Source: Trichomonas vaginalis G3
Lineage: Eukaryota > Parabasalia > Trichomonadida > Trichomonadidae
NCBI RefSeq assembly: GCF_026262505.1
Contig: NC_067205.1
Location: 13,826,001 to 13,890,000 of the forward strand
Direction: 5' to 3'
Length of the DNA stretch: 64,000 nucleotides
A program made the translations under genes and the position numbers. Every line of letters starts with the position of its first letter. The first letter of the stretch is position 1. Under the pieces are notes generated by a model, which did not search any database, was not told where the DNA came from, and saw nothing but the letters and a program-made list of their open reading frames with translations. This document shows positions 22,678-34,112 of this stretch, piece by piece.

Positions 22678-23310
22678 ATGCCCCCCATATAGAATGGATA
22701 GAAAATCTGCTAGAATAAAAGCAGAGTTGCAAAGATATGGTTGGAAAGTTTCGAAAAGTTTAAATATAGGAAGGAAGACCCATAAAAGTCTATGACAAAC
22801 TGCTGGTCTGCCTACGAAATGGATTTGAAACAGCACGGCCAATTATCCAAACAGACTTGAGAGGTTAGAAGAAGACGTCTTATGAACTGCCCTTTCGATG
22901 TTAGTGACCCAGGTTGAAGGACACGACGGCTTTGCCAGATTCTATTGGAAACATGACGAACAATTGCATCCTTTGAGAAGGAAAAAATGTAGTGCAGAGG
23001 ATGGTCATGCTCCCATGGAAAGAACAAGATATGCATATGAGAAGTACCGTGAAGTTAGAAGTCAAATTACATCTGTCGAACCTTTACAGTAAACTTTGAC
23101 GAAGGAAAGAACAAAGAAGGCTTCATGGAGTTACTTGCTGCCATTCAAGACGGAAATAAGAAAGGATACAATCTCAGATTGACATAACAGATTTGGATGG
23201 TCATATTTACTATGCACATGGCAATGTCACAACAGCTGCAATGCTTCTTGACGCTTTCAAGACTACAAAGAGAGAACAAATGGCTGACTCGACTCAGACA
23301 TTTATCTAGA
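22678..23310 (+). CDS. ~205-aa protein of element D (frameshifted)
   Basis: Start at 22678. A run of six C after the ATG must lose one base to read MPPYRMDRKSARIKAELQ. Later blocks: EGHDGFARFYWKHDEQLH, then RTRYAYEKYREVRSQI, and a C-terminal ITDLDGHIYYAHGNVTT segment ending STQTFI. The stop TAG (23308-23310) is exactly where adaptin homology begins. I do not recognise the family. It has no convincing adenain-type protease triad. Confidence 0.45.
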
Positions 23311-24775
23311 ATTTAGTAACAGCAGTCAAAGTAGCAAGTTGTACATCATATGTATCTTCAAGAAATCCATCAACAAAGTTTACTTCTAATATATCTCCAG
23401 CATTTTCTATTTTACTGCAAAACTCTCCAATGATAAAAGCCATTGCAGCTTTAGCACGGTGATTATCAATCCTGTGTTCAAGAGCTCCACATATAGGAGC
23501 AAGTATTCCTAGATATTTGTTTGGATATCTCCTGAAAATATCTGCTGCTACAATTATGCATTCTTGAATTACATAATCTTTCTTGTTCTTGACAAGCTCA
23601 ACGATTTTATCAACACATGAAGGAGCGGCAACTTCGAATTCTATTGCAATTTGGCCTATTGCTGAAATTGATTTTCTGACAAATTCAATATCTTCTTGCT
23701 GTGCATATTCATAGAGTTCTGCAAGGACTTTTCCAACATTTGCTGAGTTGCACATCGCAAGAATTACATCGAGTTTTGCCAGTTTTACATACTCTGGATC
23801 ATCATATTTGCAAAAGAAAATGGCAACTTCGGAAGAAAAGAGCTTTCTGTAATTCTGAGCCAATATGTATATTGACTTGATAGCCGAATATTGAATTTGA
23901 GGAATATTATTCAATAATGAAACTAAAGGAAGTCCAACTCTCATCAATGTCTCATGAACTTTCGATGGATCTGTAATAAAGCTGTTCATCTGCAAGCAGC
24001 AGCGAATGGCGGAAAGAACAACGGCAGAATTCAAATGATTTAACCTTGTTGAAACTCTTGATATAATATTATGAGCAACATCAGTGCTTTCTGGTCTGTA
24101 ATTGGCTACATAATCTAATATCTCAACTTGAGACCATTCTGTAGATTGATCGATTGCTGCAAGTAAATTATTGATTGTACTTTCCGAAGGTTCGAAAACT
24201 GGTGAAGAACTTGTTCTATTTATTTCGTTTAGTGCAGAAATTGCATTTGCAGCAACATTTGGATTCATATCTTCGACAAGTCTTTTAAGCTGGATATCAA
24301 GTTTATATTTCTGCAAATATGATGGCTTAAACAAATATATAGAAAGTATTGCCAAAGCAGCTGATTTTCTAACGTATGGATCATTAGAATCGCAAGATCT
24401 TACAACAAATGGAATTAAAGAGTCAGCTGTAGATGCAGTTATTAATCTTCCTATTTGTCTTGTAATAATAGCTCGTAATTGAGGATTTGCCTCCTCATAT
24501 TCATGAATTAAATGATTCTTTAAATTTGGTTCTAAATGAGAGAAATCATCAAGATATCTTTCACAGAAAATACCGACAAACCTTCTATCTCTTATTTTAT
24601 CTTCGTGAGAAAAAGGTATATAGTTCAAAACATTAGAAAAAACGCTTGAACAATCATAATTTCTGGCTTCGTATGAAACTAAATGTCTAAATGCCAACTC
24701 TTTGTCTTGTTCATAAGGTAATAGCAATCGTAAACCATAATCTATAATCTCTGTTGCTGATTGTCGAGATTCCAT
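23306..24775 (-). CDS. Beta-adaptin, copy 2, C-terminally truncated (489 aa)
   Basis: Clean open frame encoding the N-terminal alpha-solenoid trunk of a clathrin-adaptor beta subunit. It starts MESRQSATEIID at 24775 and continues through HEAT/ARM-like helices. Full-length beta-adaptins are roughly 650-950 aa; this copy loses its final trunk helices, hinge and ear. The stop (CTAG at 23307-23310) comes from the abutting Maverick D sequence. Compared with copy 1 it differs almost only by indels present in copy 1. Either a real duplicated, truncated gene or a misassembly at 23310. Confidence 0.85.
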   Translation of the reverse strand: MESRQSATEIIDYGLRLLLPYEQDKELAFRHLVSYEARNYDCSSVFSNVLNYIPFSHEDKIRDRRFVGIFCERYLDDFSHLEPNLKNHLIHEYEEANPQLRAIITRQIGRLITASTADSLIPFVVRSCDSNDPYVRKSAALAILSIYLFKPSYLQKYKLDIQLKRLVEDMNPNVAANAISALNEINRTSSSPVFEPSESTINNLLAAIDQSTEWSQVEILDYVANYRPESTDVAHNIISRVSTRLNHLNSAVVLSAIRCCLQMNSFITDPSKVHETLMRVGLPLVSLLNNIPQIQYSAIKSIYILAQNYRKLFSSEVAIFFCKYDDPEYVKLAKLDVILAMCNSANVGKVLAELYEYAQQEDIEFVRKSISAIGQIAIEFEVAAPSCVDKIVELVKNKKDYVIQECIIVAADIFRRYPNKYLGILAPICGALEHRIDNHRAKAAMAFIIGEFCSKIENAGDILEVNFVDGFLEDTYDVQLATLTAVTKF

Positions 24776-25515
24776 TTAAAACTAGTAATTGAATACTGTA
24801 AATTTCAGAAAAAATCAAGAATTATGAGAGAATTTTGATCGTCAATTTTTCCATGAGATTCTGAAGTGCGTTCGATTTTTCTTGAAAGCAAAAACATATA
24901 GCTCATAATATGTATTTTCCACTTACTTCATATCAAAAAAATCAAACTTGAATAATGCTAAAACACAAAATTTGTGCATCGAATATGGCGTAGAATTAGG
25001 CACAAGTGATATAAACTTTAGAGTGACGATTACGCGATAAGAGTACTCAGAAAAAATAAATAAAATTGTCATTATTCTTCAATTTTGATGTAAATAATAT
25101 TTTAATTGGATATAGCATGTACATTAAATGATATATAAGAAATAAAAGATGTTTAAAAATATTTCCGTTATCATAGATTTTTTGAGAATATTTTCTATTT
25201 TTATACGGAAATATTTTTGGAGAAAATTTAATTTGTCATCTGTTTTATCACATAGTAATTTTTTGGGGACTATCGATAGAAAAACACAAGTATGGCGATA
25301 CAAAGGTATAAATTATAGAGAAATATCATAGCAAATCGCAATCAAATTTTTGAAGATGTAAATATTGAAAAACAGATAAAATGAACATTCATGAATTGGT
25401 AAAGCTGGTACCGGTTCTTTGTTTTTTTATGCACGATAAGATATAATCAATTGAAATAGTCTGAAATTACAGAACTCATTTTCAAAATTTGTATTCAATT
25501 TTTGTTGTTTATTAT

Positions 25516-26560
25516 AAGGGTTTCGTTTTGCTAAAATTGTCACTTTTATAGCATATTTGTTTTTGGATGTTTTGCGAAACCAAAAAAAAAAAAAACTATA
25601 TATCAATGTGTGTGTAAGAAAATACTTTATTTACTAGTTAAAAAATCATTTGGTATTGATCAAGTTATTTTTCTGGATAAGATATTATATGGATAATTGG
25701 ATAGAAAATACAATTATATAATCTTGTACCTGGTTTAATTAAGTAATTGTCATCAGAAACTTGTAATTTTTATGAATTTCAGATTTTCTTTCATTACTGC
25801 TTTTCTTAATAGGTCAAGTTCTTATTTACGTTATAAAGTATGATATTTACAAATATCAAGTTATCGTGTTTTTGAGAAATTATGAGAAACAACAAAAATG
25901 AAAAAGATAGGAATAGCAATGAATAGTGATGTGGGTATAGAAAATGTAAGAGATATGAATGCAAAGCAATCAGTTATTTAGGACATTGACATAGATTTCG
26001 AAAAAAAAATGCTGCATATTGAGCGAAAACTATGATTAGATTATAAGGCTGTCATTTAAAGCATAATGAAACTATTCCTTTTCATTTTAATCGAATAAGA
26101 TAGTAAAGATTTTTGAATTAGCTAGAAACTGATGAGATGTTTTCACAAATCAGATTTTTTAATCTCTATAATGCATAATTCACTCAATATCTCAATTTTG
26201 ATATTGCGAGATATTTTTGCTATCGGTTTCGCAATTTGACACAATAGCAAGAGGGTTCTATAAGCATTATTATCAACGTAGAATCTGAATATCATATCAG
26301 AAAATGTCGCAAATCTGACATTTACCCGACAAATAGCAAAAATAATTGAATACTTTTCGCGAAAACTTTAAAAATCGATAAAATATGAAATATAGATATT
26401 AAAGAGACTTTTTATATAATATTCATAAGATTTTCCAAAAATATGATACCGCAAAATTAAAAAGTGACGTCTTGAGTGGAGTCAAAGGTCGAAATTGCTA
26501 GCTAAATGTTTTTTTAGCGAAATTGCGTATTGTACGTTTTTTTCGCAAAACGAAACCCTT
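25516..26560. mobile_element. Non-autonomous inverted-repeat DNA transposon (MITE-like), copy 2
   Basis: Same 16-bp perfect terminal repeats (AAGGGTTTCGTTTTGC and its inverse) and the same non-coding interior as 2949-4007, 1045 bp here. The small length difference comes from single-base indels in homopolymers. Confidence 0.65.
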
Positions 26561-27810
26561 ATTTATTATTAATAATATTATGACCTTGTGTTTTATATAA
26601 AATCCTTCATTTATTAACGATTTTTAAGGACATAAAAAGAAACAATGCTTATATTAAGAGCTATACAGATTTCACATTATTTTTCATCAGAATTGAGACT
26701 CATTGTAATCAATTTGATTTGAAGATGAAAAATGCATTTTTCCTTATTTTTAAATATTTTATTTATTATAGATGAACATAATCTTTTTAGCCATATTTAA
26801 TCATTTTATATTGATTCTAAAGAGACTATGTTATTCGGTTTGTATATGGTGTAAATCATACCAAAATAGCATATGAATAAGAAAAATGATTGAATTAGCA
26901 ATACCTCAAAAAAAAAATTGAAAGTTACAAGCTCAATTTTCGTACCTTTTGTACGTTTATTATAATTGTAGCATATTGTCATCAAGCACGCGACTAACCA
27001 GCAAAGACGTGTCCTCTAATTCCGTCCCTAGTTCAAGAATCTGGAACTATTTAAGCAAAAACATTCGATTTCAAAATCAAGCATTCTTTATTCAACGAGT
27101 AAAACATTAAAGTATGATTTGTCATACACGGAATAATGACAAGCTCTTAGAGTATGTTTAGTACAGAGTTACTGCCAACTTGAGTTCTTGAATTTGGTAA
27201 GTTAGAACAAAAGAAGCCATATGTCGCATCTAAGGACTTGTACTTATCAGAGTATTACTAAATGTTTAAGAATGTTAGTTATTCGTCCCAAACTCGTACG
27301 TTTCCACGCGAATCTTGATAATAAATATACTATTTTGGACTTTTTGCAATAAATCTCTTTTTACCACATTAGCATATCTGTGTGTATGCTACTTAACCTC
27401 TTTAGAGACCATTAAGATAATGTTTTTTGATACTTTTTCAAGACTATGCCATAAAGTAAACGAATAATTTACAAAATGATATTAAAAAATTTAATTTTAT
27501 TATGCTTTTATAAATATTGAGACTTTTTAGGACTATTTTAAAAATGTAAATAGATCAATCATTTTAATATTAGATAAGATAATCTAAAGACGTCAGATGT
27601 TTCAATAACTTCAGATCAATGACTAATATGAAATTTAAGATTTGTGTTAATTTAAGAATTAACAACGGAATCTGGTTTAGAAAGATGGAAAGCATAGAGA
27701 ATCTAAAGGATAAGAGATATTAAATACAAAATGCTGCATAAAAAGGCAGATCAGTGAGAAGAAATCATGAGGTTAAAAAGGAACATTCAAATTAGAATAT
27801 AACATTGCAT

Positions 27811-27948
27811 ATTACAATATTAATATTAAAGATAATACTGCACATCATTGTGCAGTGATCCATAAATCAATATTAATATCTCATATGATAAAATCTAATA
27901 TCATATTACAATATTAATATTAAAGATAATACTGCACATCATTGTGCA
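27811..27948. repeat. Pair of direct repeats with TGCACA hairpins, copy 2
   Basis: Second occurrence of the pair at 5266-5405. Each unit ends in a 6-bp-arm hairpin TGCACATCATTGTGCA (the last base of the second unit differs). Confidence 0.6.
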
Positions 27949-28089
27949 ATTACACTATTTTAAATATTTTCATAAATAATGACTTACAAGTTAAAAAAAT
28001 GTAGAATTAACTGCATGATCCAATATTGGACCGAATGTATGTTTGAATCTATAACTAAATTCATTAATGACAAAAAAGTGACTCTATAA

Positions 28090-31000
28090 CTGAGTATCTG
28101 GCTGACAATATGCCTGAAAGTTTGAATGTGTCTAGGAATATAACTGACAGTTTGAGTGACATTTTGAATGAGGGTTTGGTTGTCAGTATAACTCAAGGTT
28201 TGAGAGAGAATATGACTCACAGTTTGACTGACAATATGACTTAGAGTTTGAGTGACAGTATGAACAACAGTTTGGGTGATAGTATGAACTACAGTATGAC
28301 TGAGAATATGACTGACGGTTTGACAGACACTTTGACTTACGGTTTTAGTTAGAATAAGACTGACAGTTTGAGTGACAATATAACTGACGGTTTGACTGAC
28401 AATATGACTGTTGATTTGAGTGAGTGTATGATTGAGAGTTTGGGTGACAATATGACTCATAGTTTAAGAGAGTGTATGACTGATGGTTTTAGTGAGAATA
28501 AGACTGATAGTTTGACTGACAATATGACTGACGGTTTGACAGACACTATGAATTAGCTTTTTAGTTAGGATAAGACTGATAGTTTGACTGACAATATGAC
28601 TGTTGATTTGAGTGAGTGTATGACTGACCGTTTTAATGACAATATGACTGACGGTTTGAGTGACAATATGACTTACGGTTTTAGTTAGAATATGACTGAT
28701 AGTTTGACTGACAATATGACTGTGGTTTGACAGACACTATGACTGTTGATTCGAGTGAGTGTGTGCTTGAGAGTTTGGGGGACAATATGACTCATAGTTT
28801 AAGAGAGTGTATGACTGATGGTTTTAGTGAGAATAAGACTGACAGTTTGGGTGACAATATGACTTCGGTTTGACAGACACTATGAATTAGCTTTTTAGTT
28901 AGGATAAGACTGATAGTTTGACTGACAATATGACTGACGGTTTGACACACACTATGACTTACGGTTTTAGTTAGAATATGACTGACAGTTTGACTGACAA
29001 TATGACTGACGGTTTGACACACACTATGAATTAGCTTTTTAGTTAGAATAAGACTGACAGTTTGGGTGACAATATGACTTCGGTTTGACACACACTATGA
29101 ATTAGCTTTTTAGTTAGAATAAGACTGATAGTTTGAGTGACAATATGACTGACGGTTTGACACACACTATGAATTAGCTTTTTAGTTAGAATAAGACTGA
29201 TAGTTTGAGTGACAATATGACTGACGGTTTGACACACACTATGAATTAGCTTTTTAGTTAGAATAAGACTGACAGTTTGACTGACAATATGACTGACGGT
29301 TTGACTGACAACATGACTGTTGATTTGAATGAGTGTATGATTGACAATTTGGGTGACAATATGACTCATAGTTTAAGAGAGTGTATGACTGATGGTGTTA
29401 GTGAGAATAAGACTGATAGTTTGACTGACAATATGACTTACGGTTTTATTTAGAATAAGACTGACAGTTTGGGTGACAATATGACTGTTGATTTGAGTGA
29501 GTGTATGACTGACCGTTTTAATGACAATATGACTGACGGTTTGAGTGACAATATGAATTACGGTTTTAGTGAGAATAAGACTGATAGTTTGGATGACAAT
29601 ATGACTGACGGTTTGACAGCCTCTATGACTTACGGTTTTATTTAGAATATAACTGAGAGTTTGGGTGACAATATGACTCATAGTTTAAGAGAGTGTATGA
29701 CTGATGGTTTTATTTAGAATAAGACTGACAGTTTGGGTGACAATATGACTGTTGATTTGAGTGAGTGTATGACTGACAATTTGAGTGACAATATGACTTC
29801 GGTTTGACAGACACTATGAATTAGCTTTTTAGTTAGAATAAGACTGACAGTTTGAGTGACAATATGACTGACGGTTTGACAGCCTCTATGACTTAAGGTT
29901 TTATTTAGAATAAGACTGAGAGTGTGGGTGACAATATGACTGTTGATTTGAGTGAGTGTATGACTGACAATTTGAGTGACAATATGACTTCGGTTTGACA
30001 GCCTCTATGACTTAAGGTTTTATTTAGAATAAGACTGAGAGTGTGGGTGACAATATGACTGTTGATTTGAGTGAGTGTATGACTGACAATTTGAGTGACA
30101 ATATGACTTCGGTTTGACAGCCTCTATGACTTAAGGTTTTATTTAGAATAAGACTGACAGTTTGGGTGACAATATGACTGTTGATTTGAGTGAGTGTATG
30201 ACTGACCGTTTTAATGACAATATGACTGACGGTTTGAGTGACAATATGAATTACGGTTTTAGTGAGAATAAGACTGATAGTTTGGATGACAATATGACTG
30301 ACGGTTTGACAGCCTCTATGACTTACGGTTTTATTTAGAATATAACTGAGAGTTTGGGTGACAATATGACTCATAGTTTAAGAGAGTGTATGACTGATGG
30401 TTTTATTTAGAATAAGACTGACAGTTTGGGTGACAATATGAATTACGGTTTTAGTGAGAATAAGACTGATAGTTTGAGTGACAATATGACTGTTGATTTG
30501 AGTGAGTGTATGACTGACAATTTGAGTGACAATATGACTTCGGTTTGACAGCCTCTATGACTTAAGGTTTTATTTAGAATAAGACTGAGAGTGTGGGTGA
30601 CAATATGACTGTTGATTTGAGTGAGTGTATGACTGACAATTTGAGTGACAATATAACTGACGGTTTTAGTGAGAATAAGACTGATAGTTTGGGTGACAAT
30701 ATGATTGTTGATTTGAGTGAGTGTATGACTTACAGTTTGACTGACAATATGACTGACGGCTTTAATTAGAATATTACTGACAGTTTGAGTGACAATATGA
30801 CTGTGGTTTGACAGACACTATGAATTAGCTTTTTATTGAGAGTAAGACTGACGGTTTGACCGACAATATGACTGACGGTTTGACAGCCTCTATGACTTAC
30901 GGTTTTATTTAGAATATAACTGAGAGTTTGGGTGACAATATGACTCATAGTTTAAGAGAGTGTATGACTGATGGTTTTATTTAGAATAAGACTGACAGTT

Positions 31001-33050
31001 TGGGTGACAATATGAATTAGCTTTTTAGTTAGGATAAGACTGATAGTTTGACTGACAATATGACTGTTGATTTGAGTGAGTGTATGACTGACCGTTTTAA
31101 TGACAATATGACTGACGGTTTGAGTGACAATATGACTTACGGTTTTAGTTAGAATATGACTGATAGTTTGACTGACAATATGACTGTGGTTTGACAGACA
31201 CTATGACTGTTGATTCGAGTGAGTGTGTGCTTGAGAGTTTGGGGGACAATATGACTCATAGTTTAAGAGAGTGTATGACTGATGGTTTTAGTGAGAATAA
31301 GACTGACAGTTTGGGTGACAATATGACTTCGGTTTGACAGACACTATGAATTAGCTTTTTAGTTAGGATAAGACTGATAGTTTGACTGACAATATGACTG
31401 ACGGTTTGACACACACTATGACTTACGGTTTTAGTTAGAATATGACTGACAGTTTGACTGACAATATGACTGACGGTTTGACACACACTATGAATTAGCT
31501 TTTTAGTTAGAATAAGACTGACAGTTTGGGTGACAATATGACTTCGGTTTGACACACACTATGAATTAGCTTTTTAGTTAGAATAAGACTGATAGTTTGA
31601 GTGACAATATGACTGACGGTTTGACACACACTATGAATTAGCTTTTTAGTTAGGATAAGACTGATAGTTTGACTGACAATATGACTGACGGTTTGACACA
31701 CACTATGACTTACGGTTTTAGTTAGAATATGACTGACAGTTTGACTGACAATATGACTGACGGTTTGACACACACTATGAATTAGCTTTTTAGTTAGAAT
31801 AAGACTGACAGTTTGACTGACAATATGACTGACGGTTTGACTGACAACATGACTGTTGATTTGAATGAGTGTATGATTGACAATTTGGGTGACAATATGA
31901 CTCATAGTTTAAGAGAGTGTATGACTGATGGTGTTAGTGAGAATAAGACTGATAGTTTGACTGACAATATGACTTACGGTTTTATTTAGAATAAGACTGA
32001 CAGTTTGGGTGACAATATATGTTGATTTGAGTGAGTGTATGACTGACCGTTTTAATGACAATATGACTGACGGTTTGAGTGACAATATGAATTACGGTTT
32101 TAGTGAGAATAAGACTGATAGTTTGGATGACAATATGACTGACGGTTTGACAGCCTCTATGACTTACGGTTTTATTTAGAATATAACTGAGAGTTTGGGT
32201 GACAATATGACTCATAGTTTAAGAGAGTGTATGACTGATGGTTTTATTTAGAATAAGACTGACAGTTTGGTGACAATATGACTGTTGATTTGAGTGAGTG
32301 TATGACTGACAATTTGAGTGACAATATGACTTCGGTTTGACAGACACTATGAATTAGCTTTTTAGTTAGAATAAGACTGACAGTTTGAGTGACAATATGA
32401 CTGACGGTTTGACAGCCTCTATGACTTAAGGTTTTATTTAGAATAAGACTGAGAGTGTGGGTGACAATATGACTGTTGATTTGAGTGAGTGTATGACTGA
32501 CAATTTGAGTGACAATATGACTTCGGTTTGACAGCCTCTATGACTTAAGGTTTTATTTAGAATAAGACTGACAGTTTGGGTGACAATATGACTGTTGATT
32601 TGAGTGAGTGTATGACTGACCGTTTTAATGACAATATGACTGACGGTTTGAGTGACAATATGAATTACGGTTTTAGTGAGAATAAGACTGACGGTTTGAC
32701 CGACAATATGACTGACGGTTTGACAGCCTCTATGACTTACGGTTTTATTTAGAATATAACTGAGAGTTTGGGTGACAATATGACTCATAGTTTAAGAGAG
32801 TGTATGACTGATGGTTTTATTTAGAATAAGACTGACAGTTTGGGTGACAATATGACTGCTAATTTGAATGAATATATGAGTGACGGCTTTAGTTAGAATA
32901 TGACTTAGAGTTTAGCTGACAATTGGCTGACAGTTTGAGTGACAATATGACTGAGAGTTTGACTGACAATATGACTGACGGTTTGAGTGAGTGTATGAAT
33001 GAGAATATAACTGACGTTTTGACTAACAATATGACTGACGGTTTGACATC
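28090..33050. repeat. 24-bp satellite array, copy 2 (~5 kb)
   Basis: Long tandem array of an 8-codon unit (MTDGLSDN / MTDSLTDN on plus, IVTQTVSH on minus) with embedded variants such as TTTTAGTTAGAATAAGACTG. Higher-order blocks of several hundred bases recur: 28560-29370 and 31010-31920 share the same order of variants. Open frames of 60-158 codons occur on both strands but are cut by TAG/TAA variants in the unit and lack a common start or end, so I call it non-coding satellite. Confidence 0.85.
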
Positions 33051-33325
33051 GAAATTCATTCATATATATGTATTGATCAATGCAATCACCCTATTTAATA
33101 TTATTATTTATCAATTAATTTTTCATTACTACATGCTCTCAATTATTATGACATTAATATTTATCAATAAATATTTCATTACTATATGCTCCCACCCAAT
33201 TTGACATTATTGTTCTTTGACAAATTTTTCTTTATTAAAGACACTCTCACAAATTCATATCAATATATTTTAATTATCACCTATTCCAATCCATTTTCAT
33301 ATTCATATTCTTATTGAGTTAGAAT
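33050..33325. other. AT-rich spacer between satellites
   Basis: Contains a ~60-bp imperfect direct duplication (TTATCAAT...ATTTCATTACTA...ATGCTC at about 33100 and 33160). No gene seen. Confidence 0.55.
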
Positions 33326-33770
33326 AAATTGAGGATGACTGAGAATCAAATTATAATTAGTGAGAATCAATTGAAGAATACTGGGAGTTAATTAAGGTTG
33401 TTTAAGAATAAATTGTGAATAAGTGACAATCAATTGAGGATGAGTGAGAATCATTTGATTATTAGTGAGATTCAACTGAACATCAGTGAGAATCAATTGA
33501 ATAATACTAAGAAGAAATTGAGGAAGAGTGAGAATCACTTGATTCTTAGCGAGAATCAATTAAGGATGAGTAAGAATCAATTAATAAGTAGTGAGAATCA
33601 ATTTAGGGTGACTGAGAATCAATTGATTCTTAGTGAGAATCTATTGATAATTAATGCGAATCAATTGATTATTTGTGAGAATCAATTGATCAGTAGTGAG
33701 GATCAATTGATTATTTGTGAGAATCAATTGAAGATGAGTAAGAGTCAATTGAGGATGAATATGTGTCTAT
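33325..33770. repeat. 21-bp satellite array
   Basis: About 20 degenerate copies of a 21-nt unit, e.g. CAATTGAGGATGAGTGAGAAT. Translated on plus it gives a seven-residue heptad-like ENQLIIS repeat. One 113-codon frame (33434-33775) runs through it, but the first units contain stops. Whether the 113-aa frame is expressed is unknown. Confidence 0.75.
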
Positions 33771-33775
33771 TCTGA

Positions 33776-34100
33776 TATGACTTAGTATCTACTGAGGCTA
33801 GATGCTAACATCTTACTTTTATGATCATATTTTTTCAAGAGTAGGTGACAAAAGTGCATACTCTTAAATTAACCTTAAATGTTGATTGTTCGATATTTTC
33901 GGTATTAACCTTATTGTAAATTTTTCCGGTGATAAATTTATCACACTGAGGTTATTTTTCCGGTGAGATTTTTAACCTTGATTTAATGAAATTAATATAT
34001 ATAAATTTTATTATTTTTAATTTCGAATGAGTATAATAAAATATTTTTTATGTGTTTTTGTTTTTGATGTGATTTGAATTTTGTTAACTCTTTTCAAAAT
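33776..34100. promoter_or_regulatory. Intergenic region upstream of the Mutator-like transposase
   Basis: AT-rich, with a palindromic TGATAAATTTATCA and two TTTTCCGGTGA direct repeats (about 33928 and 33958). Initiator-like TCACT and TCATT lie at 34100-34109, just before the ATG at 34113. I see no convincing terminal inverted repeats for the transposon. Confidence 0.45.
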
Positions 34101-34112
34101 CACTTCATTTTT

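Larger units (their letters stand above)
19567..23310 (+). mobile_element. Maverick fragment D (different family member)
   Basis: Fibre C-terminus (+), integrase (-) and five small genes (+), none nearly identical to A/B/C at nucleotide level. Maverick A's end abuts the middle of D's fibre gene, so A probably inserted into D. The right edge coincides with the truncated beta-adaptin at 23306-23310. No terminal repeat of D is visible. Confidence 0.7.
24776..28085. other. AT-rich non-coding flank upstream of adaptin copy 2
   Basis: Near-identical to 2223-5480. No gene seen. Contains the second copy of the inverted-repeat element (25516-26560) and the hairpin-bearing direct repeats (27811-27948). 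Confidence 0.7.

Noticed and set aside
22678-23310. Adenain-type cysteine protease in element D
   Set aside because: I could not find a convincing His-Asp/Glu-Cys arrangement; left as unknown.
28090-33050. Many 60-158-codon ORFs on both strands of the 24-bp array as real proteins
   Set aside because: They are by-products of a 24-nt (eight-codon) repeat, are cut by stop-bearing unit variants, and have no consistent start or end.
28090-33050. CRISPR-like array
   Set aside because: Continuous 24-bp tandem units without unique spacers, in a eukaryotic context with no cas genes.
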